Shown: positions 46,447 to 55,445, numbered from the stretch's first letter. The stretch: DNA of 64,000 nucleotides from JAOEGB01 sp041262585 (GCF_041262585.1 NZ_JBGCBZ010000011.1:1-64000), one strand, 5' to 3'. Notes: a model not told the origin generated them from the letters alone. Numbers and translations are program-made.

Positions 46447-46812
46447 TCAGTTCGGTCCGGGATTCACCTCGCGCCGGGGCGTGGTCAGGTCCATGTCCTG
46501 CGAGGTCCGGATCGACAGCTCCCGATCGAATTCCAGGAGCCGTAGGAGGCGCAGGACGAGCGTGGACGGGCGGACGACGGCCATCGTCCCGCCACGCCCT
46601 CGCACCCGCGTGTCGGCCCAGAGCAGCGTCCGGCAGCCGGAGCAGTCGATGAAGTCGACCCCGGACAGGTCGATGTCGACCTGTCCGGGGCGGTACGTCC
46701 GGAGGATGTCGCAGATGCAGCTACGAAGCTCCCCGGCGCCGATCACATCGAGGTCGCCGTGGACCGCCATCTGAATCCGGCCTTCAGACGGCATGATCTG
46801 TGTTCGCAACAT
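46447..46812 (-). CDS. STAS-domain anti-sigma-factor antagonist
   Basis: 121 residues. STAS fold with IQMAVHGDLDVIGAGELRSCI and the loop DLSGVDFIDCSGCRTLLW, whose Ser is in the position phosphorylated by anti-sigma kinases in SpoIIAA/RsbV. The ATG at 46812 overlaps the 3' end of the GAF-ANTAR gene by 29 nt and has AAGGA upstream; an ATG at 46794 is an alternative. Third gene of a GAF / GAF-ANTAR / STAS group, pointing to environmental sensing coupled to sigma or antitermination control. Confidence 0.85.
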   Translation of the reverse strand: MLRTQIMPSEGRIQMAVHGDLDVIGAGELRSCICDILRTYRPGQVDIDLSGVDFIDCSGCRTLLWADTRVRGRGGTMAVVRPSTLVLRLLRLLEFDRELSIRTSQDMDLTTPRREVNPGPN

Positions 46813-47512
46813 TCGGCGGTCCTTGCTCTCCCAGCAGCTCGGCCGCGAGGTCGGAAACTCTCCGCCGGCTGTCCCTGGCCTGCTTCCGCAAACCCGTGAA
46901 CGCCTGCGAAGCCGTCAGGTCGTGCTTTCCCATGAGGTATCCGATGGCTCGCTCGATCACCACTCGGTAGTCGAGCGCGTACTGCAACTGGTCGGCGAGC
47001 TCGGCCTTCTCGTCCGCCTCCATCGACGCGACGAGAACCTGCTCGATCACATGGGCGTACGCATGGAGCGCCTGAGTGTCCGACTCCTCCCAATCATGTG
47101 CGGTGTCCTGATAAACGTTCAGCGTTCCCACCGGCACACCGCCAAGCCGGATCGGCACCCCAGCGACGGCTCTGACCTCGGGGTGGAGCAACTCGGGCAG
47201 GCTGGGCCATCGGGGATCGCTTCGCACGTCAACGGTCGTCACGGCGGCATCGTCCGCGTACGCGGCGACGCAGGGCCCCTGGCCCGTCACCGCCTGGGCA
47301 CGCTCCAAACTGCGGCCACGCTCGTCCGTAGCGAAGAGATAACGGAGCGTGCGATCCTCCTCGGCGAACATCAGTCCCGCCCCGGAGTATCCAAAGATCC
47401 GATCGACCACCTGAACGATGCGCTCAAGGTGGTGCACGATCCCCGTCGCCGTCGTGTTCTTCTGCAAACGCCGTAGGCTGGCGACGAGCGCCTCCGGATC
47501 GATATGGGTCAT
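46784..47512 (-). CDS. GAF and ANTAR domain RNA-binding regulator
   Basis: 242 residues. GAF domain (residues about 20-170, DRIFGYSGAGLMFAEEDRTLRYLFATDE...GPCVAAYADDAAVTTVDV) and a C-terminal ANTAR three-helix domain (ADQLQYALDYRVVIERAIGYLMGKHDLTASQAFTGLRKQARDSRRRVSDLAAELL) that in characterised members binds two-hexaloop RNAs to prevent termination. ATG at 47512 with AGAGGAC seven bases upstream. Signal unknown. Confidence 0.9.
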   Translation of the reverse strand: MTHIDPEALVASLRRLQKNTTATGIVHHLERIVQVVDRIFGYSGAGLMFAEEDRTLRYLFATDERGRSLERAQAVTGQGPCVAAYADDAAVTTVDVRSDPRWPSLPELLHPEVRAVAGVPIRLGGVPVGTLNVYQDTAHDWEESDTQALHAYAHVIEQVLVASMEADEKAELADQLQYALDYRVVIERAIGYLMGKHDLTASQAFTGLRKQARDSRRRVSDLAAELLGEQGPPNVANTDHAV

Positions 47513-47576
47513 TCCATGTCCTCTCGTGAACCTCACCCTGCGCCGGCGCGGTCGTGGAGAGTTAGCGACTTGGCCA

Positions 47577-48050
47577 TCACACCTGCCCAAACGGGAAGGA
47601 ATCAGTCCTGCTCTCCGCCAGGACCTGAAGGACGATGACCATGAGCTCGCCGAGACGGGAACCCGTCTCCACCTCGGCGCAGTCCCAATCGCGCCCGATC
47701 CGGGCGTAGAAGTCCAGGACGCCGATGAGCTCCGAGCCCTCGATGAGCGGCACGGACAGCACGGCGCGAACCGGCATGGCGTGGGCGGCCACATGAGGGA
47801 ACCCCAACGGGGTCGCCGCATGCAGGTCGTTGATCGCGACGGAGTCGCCGCGGGCCGCGCTGGCTATCGCCGGGCCGTCGCCGACGGACTCCTGCGCGGA
47901 CTCCAGCAGGATGCCGTCGTCGTCGGAGGCGCCGATCGCGCGCAGGCGGTCCTGCCCGTCGAACAGCATGAGCGCGGCTCCGTCGACCCCGAAGAGGTCG
48001 GCCATGCCTACGAGAACGTTTTCAAGAACTAGCGGCGCATCTGGTCCCAT
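47577..48050 (-). CDS. GAF-domain protein
   Basis: 157 residues from the ATG at 48050 (MGPDAPLVLENVLVG); an upstream ATG adds 12. A single GAF domain, VGMADLFGVDGAALMLFDGQDRLRAIGASDDDG...GPAIASAARGDSVAINDL, similar to the GAF of the next gene but lacking an ANTAR domain. Probably the sensor partner in the same signalling group. Confidence 0.8.
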   Translation of the reverse strand: MGPDAPLVLENVLVGMADLFGVDGAALMLFDGQDRLRAIGASDDDGILLESAQESVGDGPAIASAARGDSVAINDLHAATPLGFPHVAAHAMPVRAVLSVPLIEGSELIGVLDFYARIGRDWDCAEVETGSRLGELMVIVLQVLAESRTDSFPFGQV

Positions 48051-48264
48051 CGCATGCCATCTCCATGTTGAAGCGGCCGCGGACACAGGGCGGAATTCAC
48101 TGCTAAGCCTAGTGGGCTCTCAGGAGCCCCCGGCCATGCGAACCCCACTTTGTTACTTCAGGGCTTGGCTGAGCCGTACGCAGAGGCGGGCCGGGAGAGA
48201 GAAAAAGTCTCAAAAGGCGGCATGGGGGGCTTGAACGGAGGGATCAGGGTTTGCAATGGAGACG

Positions 48265-48291
48265 GCCCCGGAGCGGGCGGCGCTCCGGGGC
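48265..48291 (-). terminator. hairpin terminator after the secreted-repeat lipoprotein
   Basis: A perfect 11-bp stem (GCCCCGGAGCG at 48265-48275 with its complement at 48281-48291) and a 5-nt loop, 44 bp beyond the lipoprotein stop. The rest of 48087-48334 holds nothing recognisable. Confidence 0.75.
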
Positions 48292-48334
48292 TGTCGTGGT
48301 ACGGCGGGCGGGGCCTGAGCGGTCCCGCCGTCGC

Positions 48335-48907
48335 CTACTTCTTCGCTTTCTTCCCCTCAGGGGTCACCGCGTACCATTCCCCGCCGAAGTCCTTGACACC
48401 CTGGCCCTTGGTGTCGCCGGCCTTCTCGTCCTTGGCGTAGTAGTACAGCGGGTGGTGGTTGTAGGTCACCTGCGTCATGCCGTCTTCGCGCTTGAACCCC
48501 CCGATCAGGTCCGCCCGCACGCCGGTCCCGGCCTGGGGCCTGCCGAGAGTGAGAACCGGGGGCCACGCCGTTGCGCAGGCGCCCACGCACGTCGACTTGC
48601 CGTTCGTGTCCTTGGTGAAGAGGTAGAGCGTACGGCCCTCCAGCCCGACCAGGACCTTGCCGAGCTTGGTCTCGGCCACGTCGATCCTCGCCGGGCCCGT
48701 CGGGGACAGCAGCAGGGGCGAGGTCGGCGACGCCGGGTAACCCGGCGACGTCATTGCGGTCTCCGACGGGGACATCATCGGCTCCGTCGGCGACGCGTTG
48801 TACTCGTCCGCGGCGACAGGGCTGGCGGCGTTCTTTTCGTCGGCACCGCCGCAGCCGGACGCCAGCAAGCCAATCGTGACCGCGCCGGCACACAGCAGTT
48901 TCTTCAT
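48335..48907 (-). CDS. lipoprotein with secreted-repeat (SCO0930-like) domain
   Basis: 190 residues from an ATG with GGAGG upstream. Lipobox LLASGC (Cys19). A Ser/Pro/Thr-rich spacer is followed by the paired repeat pattern GKVLVGLEGRTLYLFTKDTNGKSTCVGACATAWPPV and VTYNHHPLYYYAKDEKAGDTKGQGV, i.e. the unknown-function domain first named from Streptomyces. The two Cys and the H/Y residues recall metal-binding or electron-transfer roles, but function is unknown. Confidence 0.88.
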   Translation of the reverse strand: MKKLLCAGAVTIGLLASGCGGADEKNAASPVAADEYNASPTEPMMSPSETAMTSPGYPASPTSPLLLSPTGPARIDVAETKLGKVLVGLEGRTLYLFTKDTNGKSTCVGACATAWPPVLTLGRPQAGTGVRADLIGGFKREDGMTQVTYNHHPLYYYAKDEKAGDTKGQGVKDFGGEWYAVTPEGKKAKK

Positions 48908-49380
48908 CTTCGGCCTCCAGGGAAGTTGGCGAGCACGGGTCCCAGGACACACGCGGGCCGAGGAGTTCGCCGCCACGACACGAACCGGCGCGACATGCCT
49001 TTGCCGTCTCTTGAGCCCTCGCTGGAACGGCCGGCGTCCGGGGCGGGTACCGGCGCTCCCATCGAGCGCACGCCCCGCCCGGCGACCAGCAGAAGGGAAA
49101 GGTAGATTATTGTTGGACGAAATATTTAATACAGGCCTATCGACGCATCTGATCTCAAACTTCGCCGCAGCGGGCTTCGCGTCCGGCCTCGGCGATCGGC
49201 CGACACGCAACCCAATCAGCCGGTCCTGCTCCCGGTCGAGGGATCGGCGGTGCGATGCTGACCCCTAGACGCCCGTCTATCGTGATCGGCTGACCTGCGG
49301 GGATGCGGTGGCTTTCACCCAAGATCGCCCGCTTTGCCGTGACGACCGTGGCCGGGCTGCGACAGACAAGGAGCACCTGG
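48908..49380. other. divergent intergenic region with an AT-rich patch
   Basis: 473 bp between the lipoprotein gene and the luciferase-like gene. A strikingly AT-rich run at about 49101-49135 (GATTATTGTTGG...ATATTTAATAC) stands out against the high-GC background and may be promoter DNA. No gene supported. Confidence 0.45.
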
Positions 49381-50313
49381 ATGGCCGATCGTCCCATCCC
49401 ACAGCGCGTGGACCCGTCCGCCCTGAAGCAGCGCCTCGGCGGCACGGGCGTGTGGCTGGCGTCGCTGTCGGCGGCCCCGGTCGACGAGGCGCGGCGGGCC
49501 GCCGTGGAGATCGAACGGCTCGGCTACACGACGCTGTGGATCGGCGAGACCCCGGCCGGCCGAGAGGCCCTCACCCACGCCGCCCTCCTGCTGGCGGCGA
49601 CCGAGCGGCTCCAGGTCGCCACCGGCATCGCCAACATCTACGCGCGTGACGCGGTCGCGGCGGCCAACGGGGCGAGAACGCTCGCGGACGCCTGGGGGAA
49701 CCGGTTCGTCCTGGGTCTCGGGGTCAGCCACGCTCCCCTGGTGACCACCCGCGGTCACGACTACGGCAAGCCGGTCGCTGCCATGCGCGACTACCTCGAC
49801 GCCATGGACGCGGCCTCGTTCCAGGCTCCGCTGTCCGAGGAGCCGCCCCGGGTCCTCGCGGCGCTGCGCCGCAGGATGCTGGAGCTGGCGGCCACGCGGG
49901 CCCAGGGCGCGCATCCCTACTTCGTCACCCCGGAGCACACCGCCCAGGCCAGGGAGATCCTCGGCCCCGGGCCTGTGCTCGCTCCCGAGCAGGCCGTCGT
50001 GGCCGGCACCGATCCCGCGACGGCGCGGGCGACCGCCCGGAAGTACGCCGCGACCTATCTGGCCCTGCCGAACTACGTGAACAACCTGCGTGAGCTGGGC
50101 TTCTCCGATCGGGACTTCGAGGGCGGCGGCAGCGACGCGCTCATCGACGCGGTGGTCCCGTGGGGCGACCCGGAGGCTATCACCGGGCGCGTCCGGGCCC
50201 ACCGCGACGCCGGCGCCGACCATGTCTGCGTCCAGCCCATCGCGCCCACGCTCGCCGAGCAGCTGGAGCATCTCCGGCTGCTGGCCCCGGCACTTCTGGA
50301 GCTGAGCCGGTGA
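49381..50313 (+). CDS. LLM-class (luciferase-like) F420-dependent oxidoreductase, TIGR03620-like
   Basis: 310 residues from an ATG with AAGGAG. Barrel features: EIERLGYTTLWIGETPAGREALTHAALLLAATERLQVATGIANIYARDA, GNRFVLGLGVSHAPLV and GADHVCVQPI. The WIGE and short C-terminus fit an actinobacterial F420-type subgroup. Reaction unknown. Its TGA overlaps the GTG of a small downstream gene. Confidence 0.88.
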   Translation: MADRPIPQRVDPSALKQRLGGTGVWLASLSAAPVDEARRAAVEIERLGYTTLWIGETPAGREALTHAALLLAATERLQVATGIANIYARDAVAAANGARTLADAWGNRFVLGLGVSHAPLVTTRGHDYGKPVAAMRDYLDAMDAASFQAPLSEEPPRVLAALRRRMLELAATRAQGAHPYFVTPEHTAQAREILGPGPVLAPEQAVVAGTDPATARATARKYAATYLALPNYVNNLRELGFSDRDFEGGGSDALIDAVVPWGDPEAITGRVRAHRDAGADHVCVQPIAPTLAEQLEHLRLLAPALLELSR

Positions 50314-50489
50314 GTACGGCAGGGCCCGGCGAGACGGCCTTCACGCCACCGGATCCGACGGGCCTGGAAGCCTGGATCCGGCAGGTCCTCCGGCTGGCGG
50401 GGCCGAGGGCGTCGTCATTGAGCCCGCCGCTCCCCGAGCCGTCCACGGCTCCGGCCGAACCGCCGCCCGCGGAGGACGGTAAGCAGTAG
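50310..50489 (+). CDS. small unrecognised protein coupled to the LLM gene
   Basis: 59 residues from a GTG that overlaps the LLM stop (GTGA). Proline/alanine-rich; contains GLEAWIRQVLRLAGPRASSLSP and a tail PSTAPAEPPPAEDGKQ. No motif. Possibly real because of the coupling; could also be chance. Confidence 0.35.
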   Translation: MSTAGPGETAFTPPDPTGLEAWIRQVLRLAGPRASSLSPPLPEPSTAPAEPPPAEDGKQ

Positions 50490-50504
50490 ATCCCCCTGCC
50501 GCCG

Positions 50505-50566
50505 GGCACGGGCCGCTCAACCGGAGAACTCCCGCACGCCGCCCGGCACGGGCCGCTCAACCGGAG
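50505..50566. repeat. 40-bp partial tandem duplication at the dsbA 3' end
   Basis: The 22-mer GGCACGGGCCGCTCAACCGG plus AG occurs at 50505-50526 and 50545-50566, 40 bp apart, with similar CCCGCACG flanks. The second copy holds the stop and last codons of the DsbA-like gene; the first copy repeats an alternative ending beyond the stop. Confidence 0.7.
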
Positions 50567-51147
50567 GGCGCCCGCACGGCCGCCGCGACCGCGGCCGCGA
50601 TCGTCCGGCGGTTCGCCGGAACCGGGACGCCCTCGACGAGGACCGTCGGCGTGCCGCTCACCCCGCGCTCGATCGCCCTCTCGGTCACGTACGCCACCCA
50701 GTCGTGGTAGACCCGGTCGCGCACGCACTGGGCGAAGGCCGGCGTATTCAGGCCTACCGACCGGCCGATCTCGACCAGCTCGTCATCCAGGAGGCCGGGC
50801 CCGCCCTCCGGCGGCTGGTTGGCGAACAGCGCGTCGGCGTACTCCACGAACCGCCCGCCGTCCGAGGCGCAGCCCGAGGCGTTGGCCGCCCGGAATGAGT
50901 AGTGGTTGGTCGACAGCTGGTCGAGGAAGGCCATCGGGTGGTAGACGATCGTGGCGAGCCCGTCGTCCACCGTGCTCCGCAGCGTCGGCCCCGCCGCCTC
51001 CTCGAACGCCCTGCAGAACGGGCACTGGAAGTCGATGTAGACGTCGACGGTGACCCTTCCCTCGCCCACGGCGATGCCGTCGCCGATCGTGGAGGCGCCC
51101 GCCGGCACGTGGCGCGGCACCGGTGCCCTGCGTACATGTGTGCTCAT
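50557..51147 (-). CDS. DsbA-family thioredoxin-fold protein
   Basis: 196 residues. VTVDVYIDFQCPFCRAFEE carries a CPFC active site near the start and GVSGTPTVLVEG the cis-Pro loop, enclosing a DsbA-type helical insert. No signal peptide is visible in MSTHVRRAPVPRHVPAG, so it is probably cytoplasmic. GAGGAG lies upstream of the ATG at 51147. Role in disulfide exchange or oxidant defence is inferred from family. Confidence 0.9.
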   Translation of the reverse strand: MSTHVRRAPVPRHVPAGASTIGDGIAVGEGRVTVDVYIDFQCPFCRAFEEAAGPTLRSTVDDGLATIVYHPMAFLDQLSTNHYSFRAANASGCASDGGRFVEYADALFANQPPEGGPGLLDDELVEIGRSVGLNTPAFAQCVRDRVYHDWVAYVTERAIERGVSGTPTVLVEGVPVPANRRTIAAAVAAAVRAPSG

Positions 51148-51194
51148 GCGCTTCTCCTCGCCACACATTCGCTTTCCGGACCGAACGGGTGATT

Positions 51195-51602
51195 TCAGCC
51201 GGCGCCCTGAGCCTGGCGCACCTGCTCCTCGAGCCGCTCGAGGCTCTCGTCGAGCGCCTTGTTGAGCACCTCGGCGGGAGGCACGTGCTTCTCCTCGAAG
51301 AACGACAGGTGAACCGTCACATCGCTGCTCTCGTCGTGGATGCCCGCCACCTGGAGCCACCCGGAGTACCGGTTGTCGTCACGGGTCCCCCACTCCATGC
51401 GGAGCTGGTCGCGCTCCTCGTTCAGGAGCCCGCGGGCGTCCCTCCCCGTGTCGTCCTCGTGAACGGTCACCGCCGGGAGGTCGTCCGGCCGCACGTGGAT
51501 GTCGCGCGGCAGCCACAGATCAAGCCGATCCACATCGCACGCGACGTCGAACACACGCTCCGCCGAGGCCGGCATCCTGCGGGAACGCTCGAATTCGGTC
51601 AT
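51195..51602 (-). CDS. SRPBCC (START-like) family protein
   Basis: 135 residues: MTEFERSRRMPASAERVFDVACDVDRLDLWLP, RMEWGTRDDNRYSGWLQV, SDVTVHLSFFEEK. The residues fit the helix-grip fold that binds hydrophobic ligands. Often in polyketide or stress contexts; no specific role here. A GAGGAG lies upstream of the ATG. Confidence 0.85.
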   Translation of the reverse strand: MTEFERSRRMPASAERVFDVACDVDRLDLWLPRDIHVRPDDLPAVTVHEDDTGRDARGLLNEERDQLRMEWGTRDDNRYSGWLQVAGIHDESSDVTVHLSFFEEKHVPPAEVLNKALDESLERLEEQVRQAQGAG

Positions 51603-51649
51603 ATGGCGTCACTCCTCATCCTTGCGACTCATCAACCGCCCCCTACCCC

Positions 51650-51826
51650 CTTAGCGAGGGCTCCATCCAAGCCAGGCGGGCGCCCGAGGACGTCGAGCCG
51701 TACGACCTGGCGAAGTACGTCTCCGTCCTCGCCCAGGGAATCGCCGTCGAAGCGGCGTCCGGAACCCCTCAGGACGAGCTCGACGCGATGATCCAGGTCG
51801 CCCTCAAGCGACTCCCCTGGGAGTAG
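51650..51826 (+). pseudogene. 3' fragment of a TetR-family regulator
   Basis: About 58 codons to a TAG at 51824-51826 encode EGSIQARRAPEDVEPYDLAKYVSVLAQGIAVEAASGTPQDELDAMIQVALKRLPWE (in segments: DLAKYVSVLAQGIAVEAASG, ELDAMIQVAL), the C-terminal helices of a TetR repressor. No helix-turn-helix or start lies upstream; the region 51603-51650 is occupied by the divergent SRPBCC gene. Clear remnant. Confidence 0.6.
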
Positions 51827-51882
51827 GAGACCTCCACCAGAACGATGCAGCTCGACATGGCCGATCTCGCCGCAGCCATCTC

Positions 51883-53487
51883 TCAACGCGCGTCGAGGCC
51901 GTCGTGGCCCGATGCCCGCGAAAGGGCGTCTTCGCCGGCTGCTTCCGCCTGAAACTCGTGTACGGCCGCGCCGACGCTGGACCGGACAGGCACACCCGGC
52001 AGTGTGACGGGGACATGCACGCCGGCGAGCCACAGGCGGACGTCGCCCAACTCCGTCCTCAGCGTGTCCAGGCCGGTCACCACCGGCTGTTCCAGGTGAT
52101 AACTGGCGCCGAGGTCCAGCAGCACGACCTTTACCGGACCGTGCACTGCCCGCTCGATGGCCGTCTTCGTCCGGCGGATGTTGCCGTAGAAGAGCGCGCC
52201 CTGCGGGCGCACGATGATCAGGCCCGGGATGCGCTCGGCCTCCGGGTGACGGCCCACGTCCCCGAATCCACCGGCGGGCAGCCGCCCCAACTCCACGACC
52301 CGCACCCGGGTCGCCTCCGCGACGAACAGCAGCAGCGACAGCGCCGCCGCCAGCAACAGCCCCTCCAGCAGCCCGAACACGAGCACCCCGGCAAGGGATG
52401 TCAGCGCGACGGCGGCCGGCTGTCCCCGCCTGGGGAGGGCCTTGGGCGACAGGAACCCCCGCACGGCGGCGATGACGACGGCGGCCAGGACCGGCTCGGG
52501 CAGCGGCGCCAGCAGCGGGGTGAGGAATGCGCCGACCAGCAGCACGATCACGGCGGCCAACAGCGAAGTGAGCCGGGTCCGCGCGCCGGCCCGTGACACG
52601 GCCGCGCTGACCGACGGGTTGGCGGAGACCGCGAATCCACCCGCCAGCCCCGCTCCGAGGTTGGCCACGCCCAGGGCGCGCATCTCCTTGGCAGGGTCGG
52701 GCCCGTCACCGAGCCGTTCCGCGACGCTGTAGCTGACCGCGAAGACGATCAGCGCCATCCCGGCCGCGCTGCCGCCGAGCGACGCCCAGTCCCCCAGAGG
52801 CAGGTCGGGTGGCCGCAGGCCCGGCAGCGCCGTGGGGAGCCGGCCGACCACCTCGACGCCGTGCTGGTCGAGGTGCAGGACCACCGAGACGACGATGCTC
52901 ACGACCAGAACGAGCAGCACGCCGGGAATCCGCTCCAGGAACCGCTCCAGCACCAGGAGCAGAACGAGAGCGGCCGCGCCGGCCGCGGTGCTCACGCCGC
53001 TCCACTCGGATACGTTCGTGAGCAGACGCCAGGCCTGCGGCAGGAACCCGCCGTGCGCGGGCTCCAGTCCGGTGAACTTGGCCCCCTGCCTGACGACGAT
53101 CACCAGGGCGAGGCCGCACAGGAACCCGCTGAGCGCCGCGGGTTCCAGGAAGTCGGCGATGAAGGCGGCCCGGACCAGCCCCGTGACGAGCAGGATCGCT
53201 CCGGCGAGCACGGCGAGTGCCGCCGTCAGAGCGATCACCGTGCCGGGATCGGTCGAGATCTGGCTCACCGTCGCGGCCGAGAACACCGAGGCGGCGGCGG
53301 CCGCCCCGACGATCAGCCGGGGCGAGCTGCCCAGCAACGCGTAGACGGCCAGCACCACCGGGGCGGCGTACAGGGCGTACTGGGGTGGCACCCCCGCCGA
53401 GCCCGCGTAGGCGACGCCTTCCGGGATGAGGATGGCGCACCCGGTGAGCGCGGCGACCAGATCGGCCCTGATGGCAGCGCCCGCCAT
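51883..53487 (-). CDS. SulP-family anion transporter with C-terminal STAS domain
   Basis: 534 residues. About eleven hydrophobic segments, with LIPEGVAYAGSAGVPPQYALYAA and GFAVSANPSVSAAVSRAGARTRL typical of SulP; the C-terminal 120 residues form a STAS domain (GLIIVRPQGALFYGNIRRTKTAIERAV...VVLLDLGASYHLE). Transports sulfate, bicarbonate or another anion. It starts 4 bp after the stop of the 83-residue upstream gene, suggesting an operon. Confidence 0.92.
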   Translation of the reverse strand: MAGAAIRADLVAALTGCAILIPEGVAYAGSAGVPPQYALYAAPVVLAVYALLGSSPRLIVGAAAAASVFSAATVSQISTDPGTVIALTAALAVLAGAILLVTGLVRAAFIADFLEPAALSGFLCGLALVIVVRQGAKFTGLEPAHGGFLPQAWRLLTNVSEWSGVSTAAGAAALVLLLVLERFLERIPGVLLVLVVSIVVSVVLHLDQHGVEVVGRLPTALPGLRPPDLPLGDWASLGGSAAGMALIVFAVSYSVAERLGDGPDPAKEMRALGVANLGAGLAGGFAVSANPSVSAAVSRAGARTRLTSLLAAVIVLLVGAFLTPLLAPLPEPVLAAVVIAAVRGFLSPKALPRRGQPAAVALTSLAGVLVFGLLEGLLLAAALSLLLFVAEATRVRVVELGRLPAGGFGDVGRHPEAERIPGLIIVRPQGALFYGNIRRTKTAIERAVHGPVKVVLLDLGASYHLEQPVVTGLDTLRTELGDVRLWLAGVHVPVTLPGVPVRSSVGAAVHEFQAEAAGEDALSRASGHDGLDAR

Positions 53488-53491
53488 GTCG

Positions 53492-53743
53492 TCAGCGCCA
53501 GTAGTTGTTGGCCGCCGCGATCGTCGCGAACTCCATCGTCACGATTTGAGTGGCGGCCATGAGGCGGGCGGCGTCGGTCGCGTACTGGGGACGGCCGGCC
53601 TGCAGCGCCTCCAGTTCCGGCTGGATGTTGTGGACGGTGTTGCGGACGATCGCGATCGCGAGGGCCCGGCCCTCAGCAGGTGTGGCCGTGATGAGCGTGC
53701 CGCCGGGGATGAGCTCGAGGGCCTCTTCGGGTACGCGGGTCAT
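53492..53743 (-). CDS. small protein upstream of the SulP gene, unknown
   Basis: 83 residues: MTRVPEEALELIPGGTLITATPAEGRALAIAIVRNTVHNIQPELEALQAG...EFATIAAANNYWR. Helical, soluble, no known motif. A GGCGGAC lies upstream. Its stop is 4 bp from the SulP ATG, so co-expression is very likely. Confidence 0.65.
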   Translation of the reverse strand: MTRVPEEALELIPGGTLITATPAEGRALAIAIVRNTVHNIQPELEALQAGRPQYATDAARLMAATQIVTMEFATIAAANNYWR

Positions 53744-54122
53744 GCTGGTCCGCCTTTCGGGCGCAAGATGAAACGCGCTCTACGATTTCTGGGCCGCTGG
53801 AGCCACCGTCGCCGGCGCGTTCTGGTCTGTCCCAGGGTCTTTCTCATGGGCGCGCCACCGCTTGAGTCATTCGACTGCACCACGACTGAGGTCACGCCTG
53901 GTGCCACTCGGCGGCATGCCCGCCGACGTGTCCCGCTGCGTATCGAAGGCGCGGCGGCGGGGGAAACGGTCGTGACGTGAACGGCCTCGCCGGGCCCGGC
54001 TCCGGGCTCTGCGAGGCCGCTGTATCCGACGGTCAGCCGTGGGTCACCGTAGTGTGCGACACGACAGCCGGCGTCCGGTGGGCGGGCCGCTCAGAGCGCG
54101 GGCCCGCCCACCGCCGTGGTGG
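53744..54122. terminator. intergenic region with two hairpins
   Basis: Two strong stems: CGGCCTCGC at 53982-53990 with its complement at 54011-54019, and GGTGGGCGGGCC at 54077-54088 with its complement at 54101-54112. The second ends 10 bp before the chitosanase stop and is probably its terminator. A 70-codon frame from about 53768 (MKRALRFLGRWSHRRRR) has no family resemblance and is not called. Confidence 0.6.
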
Positions 54123-55445
54123 TTAGGAGATGTGGTACGGGTCGCCGTAGACGTGCCAGTCCAGCGGCGTGTTGAGGTTGAAGTTGCCCGCCTGCAGGAA
54201 GACCCGCTGCTCGGTGTCGACGCGGCTGGTGTCGCTGTGGGCCTCTTCAGTCAGCATGGCGGCCTTGCGGGCGTCCAGGAAGGCGTTGAGGTAGGTCGTC
54301 TCGTTGCCGCCCTGCGCCGGGGTCTTGGCCTTCTTCAGCGCGGTGGCGCGGATCCCGCCGAAGCTCACGCTGTCGGTGCCCGGCCCGTGCATGACGATCG
54401 CGTCGTAGTAGATGAACTGGCCGAGCGTGCGCAGCCCGTCGGCCTTGGCCTGCGAGACGGCCGGGTTGAAGTAGACCCGGTCACGCTCGTCGTCCTGCGC
54501 CTTCTGGAACGCCGGGTCCTGCGCGGCGCGAGCCCAGTCGGTCGTGAAGTTGGGGTCCAGGCCGGTGTGCGAGGAGGTGCCGTTGACGTTGCGCAGCGCG
54601 GGCAGATACTTGGCGAGCACGTTGCCGGGCACCCGGCTGGTGTAGAGCTCGACGAGGTCGAGCATGTCACCGGTGCCCGAGCAGAAGCCGATGATGCCGG
54701 CGGTGTAGCCGCGGCCATCCTTGATGTCCTCGATGTACTTGTACTGAGCCTTCCAGTTCAGCGAGGAGTTCTCCGCGCTGGAGACCAACTCCATCGCGAT
54801 TTCCTTCTTGCGCGGGTCGTTCAGGTCGACGCCGTTGGTGGGCGTCGGTGTCGGGGTCGGCGTGACCGTGGGGGTCGGCGTAGGAGTCGGCGTGACCGTG
54901 GGGGTCGGCGTGGGCGTCGGGCCGGTGCCGCCGGTTCCGTACACCTGGAACTCGTACAGCGAGTAGCCGTAGGAGGTGCCCCGGGCGGTGCCGTACAGGC
55001 GGACGTAACGGCCGGTGCCGGTGACGGTCAGGTCGTCGGTGGCGCCGTTGCCGGTCGTCGTGGAGAAGATGTCGGTCCACGCGCTGCCGTCGGCCGACGT
55101 CTGAATCTTGTACGCCTTGCCGTAGGCCGCCTCCCAGTTCAGCACGACCCGGGTGATGCTGCTGGACGCGCCCAGGTCGACGCGGATCCATTCGGGGTCA
55201 TGGCCCTCGACGGACGCCCACCGGGTGGTGGTCTTCCCGTCGACGGCGTAACTCGCGGAGTACGCGCTGGCCTCGGTCGAGGACGCGGTCGCCGCCTTGC
55301 CCTGCGAGAGCAGGGTGACCGCGGCATTCGACGGAGAGGCCAGGACGGGCTGGAGGGCCACGGCGACGGTGACGGCCGCCAGCGCTGACAGGCGGTGGCG
55401 CCGCCAGCGGTTGGGAGCAGGTGTGGGATTCGTTGCGGAGGACAT
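54123..55445 (-). CDS. csn: secreted chitosanase (GH46) with N-terminal F5/8-type carbohydrate-binding domain
   Basis: 440 residues. Signal peptide ending about ASPSNAA, a discoidin-like domain (residues about 42-180: TASSTEASAYSASYAVDGKTTTRWAS, FQVYGTGG), a Pro/Thr linker of repeated VTPTPTPTPT, then a GH46 catalytic domain closely matching Streptomyces N174 chitosanase. Catalytic Glu225 (SSAENSSLNW) and Asp243 (YIEDIKDGRGYT). Cleaves beta-1,4-GlcN links in chitosan outside the cell. A palindromic ROK-type operator lies upstream. Confidence 0.95.
   Translation of the reverse strand: MSSATNPTPAPNRWRRHRLSALAAVTVAVALQPVLASPSNAAVTLLSQGKAATASSTEASAYSASYAVDGKTTTRWASVEGHDPEWIRVDLGASSSITRVVLNWEAAYGKAYKIQTSADGSAWTDIFSTTTGNGATDDLTVTGTGRYVRLYGTARGTSYGYSLYEFQVYGTGGTGPTPTPTPTVTPTPTPTPTVTPTPTPTPTNGVDLNDPRKKEIAMELVSSAENSSLNWKAQYKYIEDIKDGRGYTAGIIGFCSGTGDMLDLVELYTSRVPGNVLAKYLPALRNVNGTSSHTGLDPNFTTDWARAAQDPAFQKAQDDERDRVYFNPAVSQAKADGLRTLGQFIYYDAIVMHGPGTDSVSFGGIRATALKKAKTPAQGGNETTYLNAFLDARKAAMLTEEAHSDTSRVDTEQRVFLQAGNFNLNTPLDWHVYGDPYHIS

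Noticed and set aside
53426..53980. Gene in the gap before the chitosanase (MKRALRFLGRWSHRRRR...)
   Set aside because: Arginine-rich, no family match, no clear ribosome site and it overlaps the small SulP-partner gene on the other strand.
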